DNA of 61,945 nt. Origin: a virus. The position numbers and the translations under genes were made by a program. Location of the stretch: IMG/VR virus record IMGVR_UViG_3300020474_001671, positions 1 to 61,945 of that record. One strand, 5' to 3'. Positions 14,386 through 23,161 of the stretch are shown here, one piece after another; the first letter of the stretch is position 1, and each line of letters starts with the position of its first letter. The notes below the pieces were generated by a model. The model had not been told where the DNA came from and made no database searches. It was given only the letters and a program-made list of their open reading frames with translations.

Positions 14386-16296
14386 ATGAGTAATAAAGTA
14401 TTTGAAGAAGCTCCTCAGGCACCTCAACCCTCTGGTGGTGCAGTAGATAAATTAAGAAAGGCTGCAAGGCAACTTGCTTATGATACTCGTTATAAAGTAA
14501 AAGGTAAGTTTAAGGAAGGTCAGAAAACTGATCCTGCATCACTTCAACGTGCTTATATGCAGCAGTTGGGTGCATCATCTGCACCTGGTCCTGTCAAGTT
14601 GCTTGCTAAAAAGATGTTGATGGGTGAACAGTATGATTTTGCTATGGTCGAATCTTCACTTCCTCGGATTTTCAATAAAGTATTTGTAGAAGGTGTTGGA
14701 GAATATGTATTAAGAGTAAAAGATCCTAATGCAGGTTCGCAGTATACAAGATCTTATGGCACTTATGCTGCTGCAGAAGCAAAGGCAACTGAACTTAGGA
14801 AAAAAGGTTTACGTGTAGAACTTGCTACTGCTAGTAGTAGTGCAAAGAAAGGGACTTATGATAATAAGGGTGAGGGAAAGAAAGATTATGATGGTGATGG
14901 AAAAATTGAAAGTGGTTCTAAAGAACATGCTGGAGCAGTCCATAATGCTATCCAACGTAAGAAGGGTGGAGTTGCTGATGGTAAAGATACCAGAAAAGAA
15001 GAGTATGTTGAAGAAGTCATCTATGAAACAGAAGATGAGCAAGGTAAAAAACTTGATGTAATGAAAGGTAAAAATAAAGTCACAATTAATCCTAATGTTT
15101 TAGAGAATGCAACACAATATTTTTATGATCAGGGATATAAGGAGGAAGATATTGCACTAATCTCTGAAGGAATGGGTTATGATATGTTCCTTGAATTTGT
15201 TAATGAGGTTGGATCTACAATATGTCTTTATGAAGATGTTCAGGGAGAACTATTAACAAAAGCAGGTAAAGCAAGAAAGAATCCAAAGATTACTAAATCT
15301 GCCGGAACAGCAAGTGAAATTTCACCCAACAAACCAAAAGAAAATAAAAAACCTGAAGCAAAGAAGTCTTCTCCTGGACAACTTTCAATTAATTATAATA
15401 AGAAACCATCTCCTCCAGGACAAGAAAGAATTAAGCAGGGAATACAAACTGCAGTAAAAAAAGCAACTTCTCCAGAAGCAAAGAAAAAAGTTGGACGTGA
15501 AGTTAAAGGTGCTGCAGATACTGTTGCAAGAGTTGCACTTTCTGCTTGGAAAGGTCATAAAGCGGCAATGAAGAAGAAAAAAGAAGGTGGATCAATTGCT
15601 CAACAAATTGGTTCTGGTGCAGGTAAAGCAGTTGGATCTTTCTTTAAGAAAGGAAAAAGTCATTTAGAAAATTATGAACCTACTGTTCGTGAGGGAATTA
15701 AAGCAGAACTTGATGCACTGAAGGCACAAAAAGTTGAGGAAGCAATGGCCGCGGCAAAAGCAGCAGGTCCTTCTCCTGAAGAAAAACAGGAACTTGCTAA
15801 TAAGGATAAGATATTGAAGAAAAAAATGATGTTGCAGAAGCAACAAATGGCTTTGCAGAGGTCGGGAAAACTTGCTTTGAATTATAGTGAGGAATCGGAA
15901 GGAACGATTCGTTATTGTCCTGCCTGCGATAAAAATGAAACTAGATATGAGTGTAAGGTAAGTCCACAGTATTGGGATGAAAATTCTCAACCTAAAAAGG
16001 AAGATCAAACAACTGAAGAAGATCCAAGATCTATGAAAACAAAGATTAATCTTGCAAAGAACAAGTTAAGAGCAATGGGTCTCAAGATGTCTTATGATAT
16101 GGAAGGTGATATGGTTGAAGAATTGAGTGTTAAAGATCAGATGAAAGTAAGTCAAGAATACTTTAAAAAACGTAATTCTCGTTCCCCCGAAGAGAAGGAA
16201 GCAGAGAAACGGAAGAATGCTAAGGATCGTGCAAAGAATTATGCGATGCACAAAAAACCAGACCCATACAGATCACGTCCAGGAGAGAGTGATTGA
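14386..16296 (+). CDS. Large Lys/Ala-rich virion-type protein with calcium-loop and zinc-like motifs
   Basis: A 636-residue low-complexity protein with a strong Lys, Glu, Ala and Gly bias. Visible parts: a structured patch around 95-150; an EF-hand-like loop DYDGDGKIESGSKE around 166-179; a region rich in EEVxYE; a long basic disordered middle (about 290-430); helical Gln/Met stretches; a single CPAC motif with a later Cys (about 508-520), suggestive of a half zinc site; and a basic tail. It has a late promoter upstream. Composition and timing suggest an internal head or assembly protein, without a specific match. Confidence 0.6.
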   Translation: MSNKVFEEAPQAPQPSGGAVDKLRKAARQLAYDTRYKVKGKFKEGQKTDPASLQRAYMQQLGASSAPGPVKLLAKKMLMGEQYDFAMVESSLPRIFNKVFVEGVGEYVLRVKDPNAGSQYTRSYGTYAAAEAKATELRKKGLRVELATASSSAKKGTYDNKGEGKKDYDGDGKIESGSKEHAGAVHNAIQRKKGGVADGKDTRKEEYVEEVIYETEDEQGKKLDVMKGKNKVTINPNVLENATQYFYDQGYKEEDIALISEGMGYDMFLEFVNEVGSTICLYEDVQGELLTKAGKARKNPKITKSAGTASEISPNKPKENKKPEAKKSSPGQLSINYNKKPSPPGQERIKQGIQTAVKKATSPEAKKKVGREVKGAADTVARVALSAWKGHKAAMKKKKEGGSIAQQIGSGAGKAVGSFFKKGKSHLENYEPTVREGIKAELDALKAQKVEEAMAAAKAAGPSPEEKQELANKDKILKKKMMLQKQQMALQRSGKLALNYSEESEGTIRYCPACDKNETRYECKVSPQYWDENSQPKKEDQTTEEDPRSMKTKINLAKNKLRAMGLKMSYDMEGDMVEELSVKDQMKVSQEYFKKRNSRSPEEKEAEKRKNAKDRAKNYAMHKKPDPYRSRPGESD

Positions 16297-16670
16297 TGCC
16301 TGCAGTATCACAAAAACAACAGAAGTTCTTTGGAATAGTTCGTGCCATCCAAAAAGGAGAAATGGCACCTACTACTCCTGAGACTGCAAAGGCAGCTGCT
16401 GATATGAAGAAGAGTGATGTAAAAGATTTTGCATCCACTAAACATAAAGGTCTTCCTGAAAAGAAAAAGGTTGAAGAAAGAATTGATTATGCTGACTCTA
16501 ATCAAATGAAACAATTTGCTGATGAGAAAAAGAAGCATAAAGAACAAGATAATAGAATGAAGTTTGGTAAGTTTTACGATAAGGCTAAAGAGGCAAAAGA
16601 TAGATTGCGTCCTGGTGAAGTTAAGAAGTGGGACAAGGAAAAGAAAAAGTGGGTATCAAATAAAGATTAA
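16296..16670 (+). CDS. DUF3008-like basic protein
   Basis: A 124-residue protein starting MPAVSQKQQKFFG, the signature of the DUF3008 family found in cyanophages. The remainder is Lys/Glu-rich and likely helical and disordered, with a final KKWDKEKKKWV. The start codon overlaps the upstream stop by one base. It probably goes with the preceding late protein. The function is unknown. Confidence 0.7.
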   Translation: MPAVSQKQQKFFGIVRAIQKGEMAPTTPETAKAAADMKKSDVKDFASTKHKGLPEKKKVEERIDYADSNQMKQFADEKKKHKEQDNRMKFGKFYDKAKEAKDRLRPGEVKKWDKEKKKWVSNKD

Positions 16671-16704
16671 ATTTCCTATATAGATTAGACTTCTGGTTTA
16701 AACC

Positions 16705-16908
16705 ATGTTAGCATTTCTTCTTCCATTAGCATCAAAAATTATTGGTGATGCAGTTTCTAAGATTCCTGAAAATGAGGAACTTGGAGAAAAACTGATTGAT
16801 ATTTGTCTGGTTATTCTAGGTAAGGCAGTTAAACTGACCAAAACTGATATGGATGATCAACTTCTTGAATCCGTTTCTGCCGCAATTCGTGCCAGAGAAG
16901 CAGAGTAA
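16705..16908 (+). CDS. Small hydrophobic-N-terminus protein
   Basis: A 67-residue protein with a hydrophobic start (MLAFLLPLASKII) followed by helices with regular Leu/Ile spacing. It could sit at a membrane or pack as a helical bundle. No family is recognised. It is followed within 4 bases by a late promoter. Confidence 0.5.
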   Translation: MLAFLLPLASKIIGDAVSKIPENEELGEKLIDICLVILGKAVKLTKTDMDDQLLESVSAAIRAREAE

Positions 16909-16911
16909 TTT

Positions 16912-16930
16912 TATAAATATCTTTATAAAA
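16912..16930 (+). promoter_or_regulatory. Late promoter, doubled TATAAA
   Basis: TATAAATA at 16912-16919 is followed after a few bases by TTATAAAA. The same doubled arrangement occurs at 18064 and 24481, each time before a virion-type gene. It would drive the gene at 16951. Confidence 0.7.
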
Positions 16931-16950
16931 GAACTCAAAGGTAAGAGAAA

Positions 16951-18051
16951 ATGTCTCTATGGGGTAAGAATGATAATAAACTTTCGGATGGAACAGTTTC
17001 TGTAAATCATGCTAATAGAACTGTAACCGGAAGTGGAACAACTTTTGGATCTGTTGGTTGTGGTGCCACTGGAGACATTATCAGATTTGGTGAACCATTA
17101 AGTGGACCTGAAGGTTACTTCGGTGAAGCAGTGATTATCGGTATTGCAGGAACACAGTCGATTGTAATTGACTCTACTGCAGGTTTAAGTGCTCAAGAAA
17201 TTACGAATAAAAATTATCAAATAACACAAACTCCAAAGTCTACCGTTACTAATTCAGCTTTTAATAAATTTTCGAGATCAATATCACAAGCTGGTGATGT
17301 AAAAATGACAACTACCGTTGTTGGAGACGTTGCAGTTGGTGGAACATCTATTACTATTGCAGGTAATGCTACAGGATCCAATGTTACTGCAGGTAATATT
17401 GTAATTATAACTCATGGAGATCTTATTCCTAGACTTCAATTTAGTGAAGTTCATTCGGTTGTGAGTGGTGGAAGTACTATTCTATTAAAGAATGGTTTAA
17501 AATCTACACATAATGCATTTAAAACTGATGGTGAGGCATACACAACTGCTGTTTCTGTAGTCAATGTGCAAGAAGCACCTCTTCGTGCTCTTCTTGATGG
17601 AGGATCTGCAGGAGCAAAATTAACTGATATTAAAAAAGGAGATACCTTCACTATTGGTACTAATAGTATTGGTATTGGAACTGTTACACCAGTCTTTTTA
17701 AATGGTGTGGATACAAGAATTCTTACATTAGATGGTAATCTCACACAACCTATTGCAGAAACTCCTGGTGGAGCAACTGTTATTTTGAAGAGGGGAGCAA
17801 TTGATGGTTCTAAACTTGTAGTTCGTGCTATTGAAGATGTATCGGGAGATGAGACACAAACACTTGGTGTTTCTACTGCAGGAGTTGCTGCTGCAAATAA
17901 AACTGCATTTGAAACCGGAGCAGGATGGGTAGGTGTTCAAACTTACACTGATATGCACGGTAATGCGAGAGTTAAGAAAGAAGTTTTTGTTGCGATGTCA
18001 GGAATTCAAACTGGTAATGCACCAATCTATGATGGAAACCCATATGCATAA
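16951..18051 (+). CDS. Virion structural protein, MSLWG family (long form)
   Basis: A 366-residue beta-rich, Gly/Thr/Val-rich protein with few charged residues, as in phage tail or capsid decoration proteins. It starts MSLWGKNDN and ends with a block GWVGVQTYTDMHGNARVKKEV that recurs in the next gene (GWVGLTTYIDMHGNLRVKSEV). The N-terminal domain reads like a capsid-decorating strand set (VTGSGTTFGSVGCGATGDII). It has its own late promoter. The precise virion position is unknown. Confidence 0.75.
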   Translation: MSLWGKNDNKLSDGTVSVNHANRTVTGSGTTFGSVGCGATGDIIRFGEPLSGPEGYFGEAVIIGIAGTQSIVIDSTAGLSAQEITNKNYQITQTPKSTVTNSAFNKFSRSISQAGDVKMTTTVVGDVAVGGTSITIAGNATGSNVTAGNIVIITHGDLIPRLQFSEVHSVVSGGSTILLKNGLKSTHNAFKTDGEAYTTAVSVVNVQEAPLRALLDGGSAGAKLTDIKKGDTFTIGTNSIGIGTVTPVFLNGVDTRILTLDGNLTQPIAETPGGATVILKRGAIDGSKLVVRAIEDVSGDETQTLGVSTAGVAAANKTAFETGAGWVGVQTYTDMHGNARVKKEVFVAMSGIQTGNAPIYDGNPYA

Positions 18052-18063
18052 TTCTTTTCTTTT

Positions 18064-18082
18064 TATAAATATTTGTATAAAA
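18064..18082 (+). promoter_or_regulatory. Late promoter, doubled TATAAA
   Basis: TATAAATA at 18064-18071 followed by GTATAAAA. It lies 31 bases before the second MSLWG gene. A TATAAT-like GGTATAATAATATG also lies just before the start codon. Confidence 0.7.
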
Positions 18083-18101
18083 AATTGTAAGGTATAATAA
18101 T

Positions 18102-18659
18102 ATGTCTCTTTGGGGCAATAAAGATTTAGTATATAATGCTGGAAATATTCAGGTAAATCTTGGTACTTCAACTGAGCAAATAACTGGTTCAGTTGGAGTG
18201 GTTACATTTACTACTTCTGGTATCAGTACTGGTGACGTTGTGACAGTTGGCACTGGAGCAACTTATGGTTATGCATTTGTAACTGGATTTACATCTACAA
18301 CAATTTCGATTGCAGATACTGCTAATTTTGTTTCTGGATTGACGACAGTTCCTTCAACCACATATTTTGTTTCGCAAGAACCAAATTATACTCTTGGAGA
18401 TTCTACTTACGATCCACCAGAAACAAAGACAGTTGGTTTTTCAACAAGTCCAGTATTTACTGGAGTTTTTGGTGTTGACAGACTTGAAGTTGGTATTGCT
18501 TCTGGAACTAAGTATGAAGTAGCACACCAGGGTTGGGTAGGTCTTACAACTTACATTGATATGCATGGTAACCTTAGAGTTAAATCTGAGGTATTAGTTG
18601 CTGGTGGTATCCTAACTACATCAGATGCTCCAGATGATGGTCCTTTCCCAGATAGTTGA
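18102..18659 (+). CDS. Virion structural protein, MSLWG family (short form)
   Basis: A 185-residue paralogue of the preceding protein: same start (MSLWGNKD), similar first domain (ITGSVGVVTFTTSGISTGDVV) and the same terminal block with YIDMHGNLRVKSEV. It lacks the middle region of the long form. The acidic end (DAPDDGPFPDS) differs. A gene duplication with internal loss or gain is the simplest explanation. Confidence 0.75.
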   Translation: MSLWGNKDLVYNAGNIQVNLGTSTEQITGSVGVVTFTTSGISTGDVVTVGTGATYGYAFVTGFTSTTISIADTANFVSGLTTVPSTTYFVSQEPNYTLGDSTYDPPETKTVGFSTSPVFTGVFGVDRLEVGIASGTKYEVAHQGWVGLTTYIDMHGNLRVKSEVLVAGGILTTSDAPDDGPFPDS

Positions 18660-18668
18660 TAATGTAGT

Positions 18669-19040
18669 ATGAGATTTGATGAGTTGAATGAGAGTAATTA
18701 TTTACTCTTTGCTATAAAATTTTATAATAATCCTCAGGCAGTCACAAAAGATGACTTTGAAGATGACTTAAAAAGAATTAAGTACATCAAAAGATTATTA
18801 AAAAGATATAAAAATACTGGAGAACTTAAAACGCATTTAATACTCAATCATCTGACTGTGTTATTTAATGTTTTTAATGATGCGACAATTCCTTTATTAT
18901 TTTATAATCTTGAAGATGAACTTTGGCCTTACATAAAAAGTTTTTTCGTATTTTTAAATAGGATACCTGAATATCCTAAAACAAAAATTACTGAATTGAA
19001 AGAAGATGAATATTGTCTCCAACAATTAAAAGAAATCTGA
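18669..19040 (+). CDS. Helical protein of unknown function
   Basis: A 123-residue, mostly helical protein with a Lys/Arg/Tyr-rich stretch (KRIKYIKRLLKRYKNTG) and a hydrophobic C-terminal half. It lies in the late gene block and overlaps the next start by one base. No family is identified; it resembles small late proteins of cyanophages in context only. Confidence 0.6.
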   Translation: MRFDELNESNYLLFAIKFYNNPQAVTKDDFEDDLKRIKYIKRLLKRYKNTGELKTHLILNHLTVLFNVFNDATIPLLFYNLEDELWPYIKSFFVFLNRIPEYPKTKITELKEDEYCLQQLKEI

Positions 19041-19501
19041 TGGATATTGATAGAGTTATCTCCAGAATAAAAATTATAAAAGAAACACCTACTAATAATA
19101 TTGGTGGTGGAGATATTGGAACGTATGATAAATTTTTGTTCCCTCCTTCTGAAGATTTATTATCACAAGATTATCAAACTCCTGGAGAATCTGGTGAGTC
19201 GAAGTGGAGATTTTCTAATGTTTATCCAGTTCAAAAATTATCATTATCAGATATAGATAATATGGTAGATGCATCTAAGGAGTATACAAATATGATAGAT
19301 GATAGAAGAATAAAGAATATAATGAATATGGTTAGATCCATTAAGGAAGAAGCAATTGCTAATTCTGTTGGAGATGGTAGTGGTGTTGCTGGACTAACTG
19401 GAGAACCACCGGTAAATTTGAAAAAGAAAAAGAGACCAACTATTATTGCCAGGGGTCTTATGCCCGGTGCTAGAAAGAGATGGAGTAATGGAAGACAATA
19501 A
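19040..19501 (+). CDS. Hypothetical late protein, 153 residues
   Basis: The start ATG at 19040 (MDIDRVISRIKIIKE) overlaps the previous stop. A Gly-rich turn, helical middle and very basic end (KKKKRPTIIARGLMPGARKRW) are seen. The basic tail might bind nucleic acid or another late protein. The function is unknown. Confidence 0.6.
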   Translation: MDIDRVISRIKIIKETPTNNIGGGDIGTYDKFLFPPSEDLLSQDYQTPGESGESKWRFSNVYPVQKLSLSDIDNMVDASKEYTNMIDDRRIKNIMNMVRSIKEEAIANSVGDGSGVAGLTGEPPVNLKKKKRPTIIARGLMPGARKRWSNGRQ

Positions 19502-19883
19502 TAGTAATAATGTCAATTCAGCAATACTAGAAAGGGTTGAGAGGATTGTAGAGGCACTGCAAGATAACTCTATTAAGATGGGTGAATTGTTAGCAGTTCA
19601 TAATGAGAAGTTAGATAAACAAGATCGTATTGATGCTGTTCTTTTCGAGAAAATAGAATTTCTTTATAAAGAAATGCAAAGATCTACGGAAGAAATAAAG
19701 AAAGGATGTGAAAGAGATATAAGAAAAATTGATGAACGTCTTCGTCTTATGGAAAAGAAGATGTGGAGTATTGCTGGTTCTCTTGTGGTAATATCATTCT
19801 TGGTCAGTATGCCAGGTCAAAAACTACTACAAAGTTTCTTGACTCCAGTCTCACAACCGGTTATAATAGACACAACAAATTAG
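19488..19883 (+). CDS. Coiled-coil protein with C-terminal membrane anchor
   Basis: A 131-residue protein starting MEDNNSNNVN. Residues 10-95 form a long charged coiled coil, followed by one membrane segment (about 98-116: WSIAGSLVVISFLVSM) and a short tail. It overlaps the upstream gene by 14 bases. The layout resembles lysis-related or fibre-adhesion membrane proteins, but no family is recognised. Confidence 0.6.
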   Translation: MEDNNSNNVNSAILERVERIVEALQDNSIKMGELLAVHNEKLDKQDRIDAVLFEKIEFLYKEMQRSTEEIKKGCERDIRKIDERLRLMEKKMWSIAGSLVVISFLVSMPGQKLLQSFLTPVSQPVIIDTTN

Positions 19884-19895
19884 TCTTCAAGCATA

Positions 19896-20867
19896 ATGGA
19901 TTTGGTTGATTCCAAGTATATTGGATTAGTATCTTCTCGACTCCAGAAGTTTAAGAGGGTTAAAGACAATCTCTACAACTTTCGTTGTCCCATTTGTGGT
20001 GACTCACAGACGAATAAAAATAAGGCACGGGGATATATCTACCAGGTCAAAAATAATACTAACTTCAAGTGCCACAACTGTGGTGCAAGTATGTCTTTCA
20101 GTAATTTGCTAAAGGAGATTGATGTAAATCTCCACAAGCAATATACTCTTGAGAAGTTTAAGGAAGGTCATACTGGTAAAAACTTTGTTGTGGAATCACC
20201 AAAGTTTGAATTTAAGAAACCAATATTTAAAAAATCTATTGATCTTCCAAAGGCATCTACGAATTCTTTTGCCAATGATTATCTTGTAAATCGTAAGATA
20301 GATGCAGATAAGTTTTATTATGCTGACAAGTTCATGGAGTGGACGAATACGCAAAAACAAACGTTCGACACTATCACTAGGGATGAGAGTCGCATTGTGA
20401 TACCAATGTATGATGAGAACAAAAATCTCATTGGATTTCAGGGTAGAGCACTGGGAAAATCATTCACTAAATATATCACTGTGATGTTGGATGAGGAAGC
20501 ACCAAAGGTTTATGGACTTGAAACTATCAATAAAAAATTATCTATCTACGTGGTCGAAGGACCCTTTGACAGCACTTTCATCACTAATAGTGTTGCTTTG
20601 TGTGGTAGTGATGGTGACTTGGGTTATCTTAAGGGAAGCAACATTATTTTTGTTTACGATAACGAACCCCGCAATAGAGAAATTGTTAGAAGGGTTGAAG
20701 GATGTATCAATAGAAATGAAAAAGTCGTCATCTGGCCAAATAACATAGTCGATAAAGATATTAATGACATGGTTCTTGCTGGACATGATGTTATGTCTGT
20801 GGTAGAATTAAATACCTATTCAGGATTAGAAGCAAAAATTAAATTTAACAACTGGAAAAAAATATGA
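19896..20867 (+). CDS. 61: DNA primase gp61
   Basis: A 323-residue primase. The N-terminal zinc ribbon has CPICGD (about 30-33) and CHNCGA (about 59-62), followed by a TOPRIM-type domain: VVEGPFD around 221-227 and VYDNEP around 257-262 supply the catalytic acids. It makes RNA primers on the lagging strand with gp41. It is separated from gp41 by about 8 kb of small and late genes and is coupled to nrdA by ATGA. Confidence 0.93.
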   Translation: MDLVDSKYIGLVSSRLQKFKRVKDNLYNFRCPICGDSQTNKNKARGYIYQVKNNTNFKCHNCGASMSFSNLLKEIDVNLHKQYTLEKFKEGHTGKNFVVESPKFEFKKPIFKKSIDLPKASTNSFANDYLVNRKIDADKFYYADKFMEWTNTQKQTFDTITRDESRIVIPMYDENKNLIGFQGRALGKSFTKYITVMLDEEAPKVYGLETINKKLSIYVVEGPFDSTFITNSVALCGSDGDLGYLKGSNIIFVYDNEPRNREIVRRVEGCINRNEKVVIWPNNIVDKDINDMVLAGHDVMSVVELNTYSGLEAKIKFNNWKKI

Positions 20868-23161
20868 CCAATGGAACAAAGGTAACTAAAAGAAATGGAA
20901 AAAATGAACCTCTTGATTTAAATAAACTACATGTAATGGTAGAAGAGGCATGTAAACATCTTGCCGGTGTATCTGCAAGTCAGGTTGAGATTCAATCTGG
21001 TATTCAGTTTTATGATGGTATCACAACAGATGAGATTCAAGAGATTTTAATTCGTTCCGCATCAGACTTAGTAAGTTTGGACCATCCAAATTATCAGTTT
21101 GTTGCTGCACGACTTCTTTTGTTTGCTGTTCGTAAGCAACTGTATGGTCGTATGCACGAAACACCAACGGTGAAAGAGCAAGTTGAGAGATGTGTTGCTA
21201 AAGAAGTTTATGATTCAGAAATACTTGACCTGTATTCTGACGAAGAATTTGATAAACTTCAGTCGTTTATTGATCACGATAGAGATTATTTGTTCACTTA
21301 TGCAGGTTTGCGTCAAGTATGTGATAAGTATCTTGTCCAGGACAGGAGTAATGGTAAAGTATATGAGACTCCACAGTTCATGTATTTGTTGATTGCTGCA
21401 ACCATATTCTCTAAATATCCAAAAGAGACAAGACTAGATTACGTTAAAAAATATTACGATGCAATCTCAAGACACAAAATCAACATTCCCACACCTATCA
21501 TGGCGGGAGTGCGGACACCACTTCGACAATATGCTAGTTGTGTTTTGGTTGATGTTGATGACACCCTCCGTAGTATCGAGTCTAGTGATGCTGCAATTTT
21601 TAGGTATGTTGCTCAAAGGGCGGGAATCGGTATCAACGCAGGCAGAATCCGTGGCATCAACAGTAGAATCAGAGGCGGAGAAGTTATTCATACAGGTGTT
21701 GTCCCATTCCTCAAAAAATTTGAGTCAACTGTCAGAAGTTGTACACAAAACGGGATTCGTGGTGGAAGTGCTACTGTCCACTTTCCAATCTGGCACATCG
21801 AAATCGAAGACATCCTAGTTCTTAAGAACAATAAGGGTACAGAAGACAACCGAGTGAGGAAACTTGATTACTCTATCCAAATCTCAAAAATCTTTTATGA
21901 AAGATTTATCAAAAACGAAAAAATCACACTCTTCAGCCCTAACGATGTTCCAGGTCTGTATGATGCTTTTGGCACTCCTGAGTTTGATGACATCTATTTG
22001 GGTTATGAACAAGATGGATCAATTCCTCGCAAGACTATCGGAGGTCAAGAATTATTTTTCGACCTCTTGAAAGAACGTGCCGAAACTGGTAGAATCTACA
22101 TCATGAACATTGACCATTGCAATTCTCACTCATCCTTTATGGATAAGATTGAGATGAGCAATCTGTGTCAAGAGATTACTTTGCCTACCAAACCTTTACA
22201 GCATATTGATGATGAAACTGGGGAAATTGCTCTGTGTATCCTTTCTGCTATTAATGTTGGTAAAATTAGGGATCTTGAGGATCTTGATGTTCTTTGTGAT
22301 CTTGCTGTCAGGAGTCTTGATGAACTCATTGATTTTCAGGGATATCCCGTCAGAGCAGCAGAGATTGCCACAAGAGCACGTCGTTCGTTAGGTATTGGTT
22401 ATATTGGACTGGCACATTACCTTGCCAAGAACGGGCATAGGTATGAGGATCCTGAAGCATGGAAGTCTATTCATGACTTAACCGAAGCATTCCAATACTA
22501 TCTCATACAGGCAACTGTTAATCTTGCGAAAGAAAAAGGTGCATGTGAATACAGTCATCGCACTAAGTATGGTAATGGAATTCTGCCGATTGATACATAT
22601 AAGAATGAGGTAGATGAGATTGTTCCAAATGAGCTTCACTATGATTGGGAGGGTCTTAGGGCACAAGTTAATCAATACGGAGTTAGGAACTCAACGTTGT
22701 CCGCACAGATGCCTTCAGAGAGCAGTTCCGTTGTGTCAAACGCAACAAATGGAATTGAACCACCTAGAGGTTACTTGTCCATTAAGAAGTCCAAAAAAGG
22801 ACCTCTTAAGCAGATTGTTCCACAATACGGAACACTAAAGAACAATTATGATCTTCTATGGGAAATGAAATCCAATAAAGGATACATTAATATTGTTGCC
22901 GTAATGCAAAAATTCTTTGACCAGGCAATTTCTGGTAATTGGAGTTACAATCCAGAACATTATCCCAATAATGAAATTCCAGTGTCTATCATGGCACAGG
23001 ACCTATTAACTACATACAAGTATGGATGGAAGACATCCTACTATCAAAATACATATGACATCAAGACTGACGAAATGGATGATTCCAATGAGTCACTTGA
23101 TAGTTTAATTTCTCAAATAGAAACCGAAGAGGAGGAAGACTGTGAGTCTTGTAAGATTTAA
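20864..23161 (+). CDS. nrdA: Ribonucleotide reductase class I alpha subunit NrdA
   Basis: A 765-residue catalytic subunit that reduces ribonucleoside diphosphates to dNDPs. An N-terminal ATP-cone is visible (about 4-90, VTKRNGKNEPLDLNKL). Active-site features: the first redox Cys in YASCVLVDVDD, the NLCQEI motif (Asn, thiyl Cys, Glu), a second Cys in ALCILSAINVG and the C-terminal shuttle pair in EDCESCKI. The C-terminus overlaps nrdB by 20 bases. It supplies dNTPs for replication and is common in T4-like phages. Confidence 0.96.
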   Translation: MTNGTKVTKRNGKNEPLDLNKLHVMVEEACKHLAGVSASQVEIQSGIQFYDGITTDEIQEILIRSASDLVSLDHPNYQFVAARLLLFAVRKQLYGRMHETPTVKEQVERCVAKEVYDSEILDLYSDEEFDKLQSFIDHDRDYLFTYAGLRQVCDKYLVQDRSNGKVYETPQFMYLLIAATIFSKYPKETRLDYVKKYYDAISRHKINIPTPIMAGVRTPLRQYASCVLVDVDDTLRSIESSDAAIFRYVAQRAGIGINAGRIRGINSRIRGGEVIHTGVVPFLKKFESTVRSCTQNGIRGGSATVHFPIWHIEIEDILVLKNNKGTEDNRVRKLDYSIQISKIFYERFIKNEKITLFSPNDVPGLYDAFGTPEFDDIYLGYEQDGSIPRKTIGGQELFFDLLKERAETGRIYIMNIDHCNSHSSFMDKIEMSNLCQEITLPTKPLQHIDDETGEIALCILSAINVGKIRDLEDLDVLCDLAVRSLDELIDFQGYPVRAAEIATRARRSLGIGYIGLAHYLAKNGHRYEDPEAWKSIHDLTEAFQYYLIQATVNLAKEKGACEYSHRTKYGNGILPIDTYKNEVDEIVPNELHYDWEGLRAQVNQYGVRNSTLSAQMPSESSSVVSNATNGIEPPRGYLSIKKSKKGPLKQIVPQYGTLKNNYDLLWEMKSNKGYINIVAVMQKFFDQAISGNWSYNPEHYPNNEIPVSIMAQDLLTTYKYGWKTSYYQNTYDIKTDEMDDSNESLDSLISQIETEEEEDCESCKI

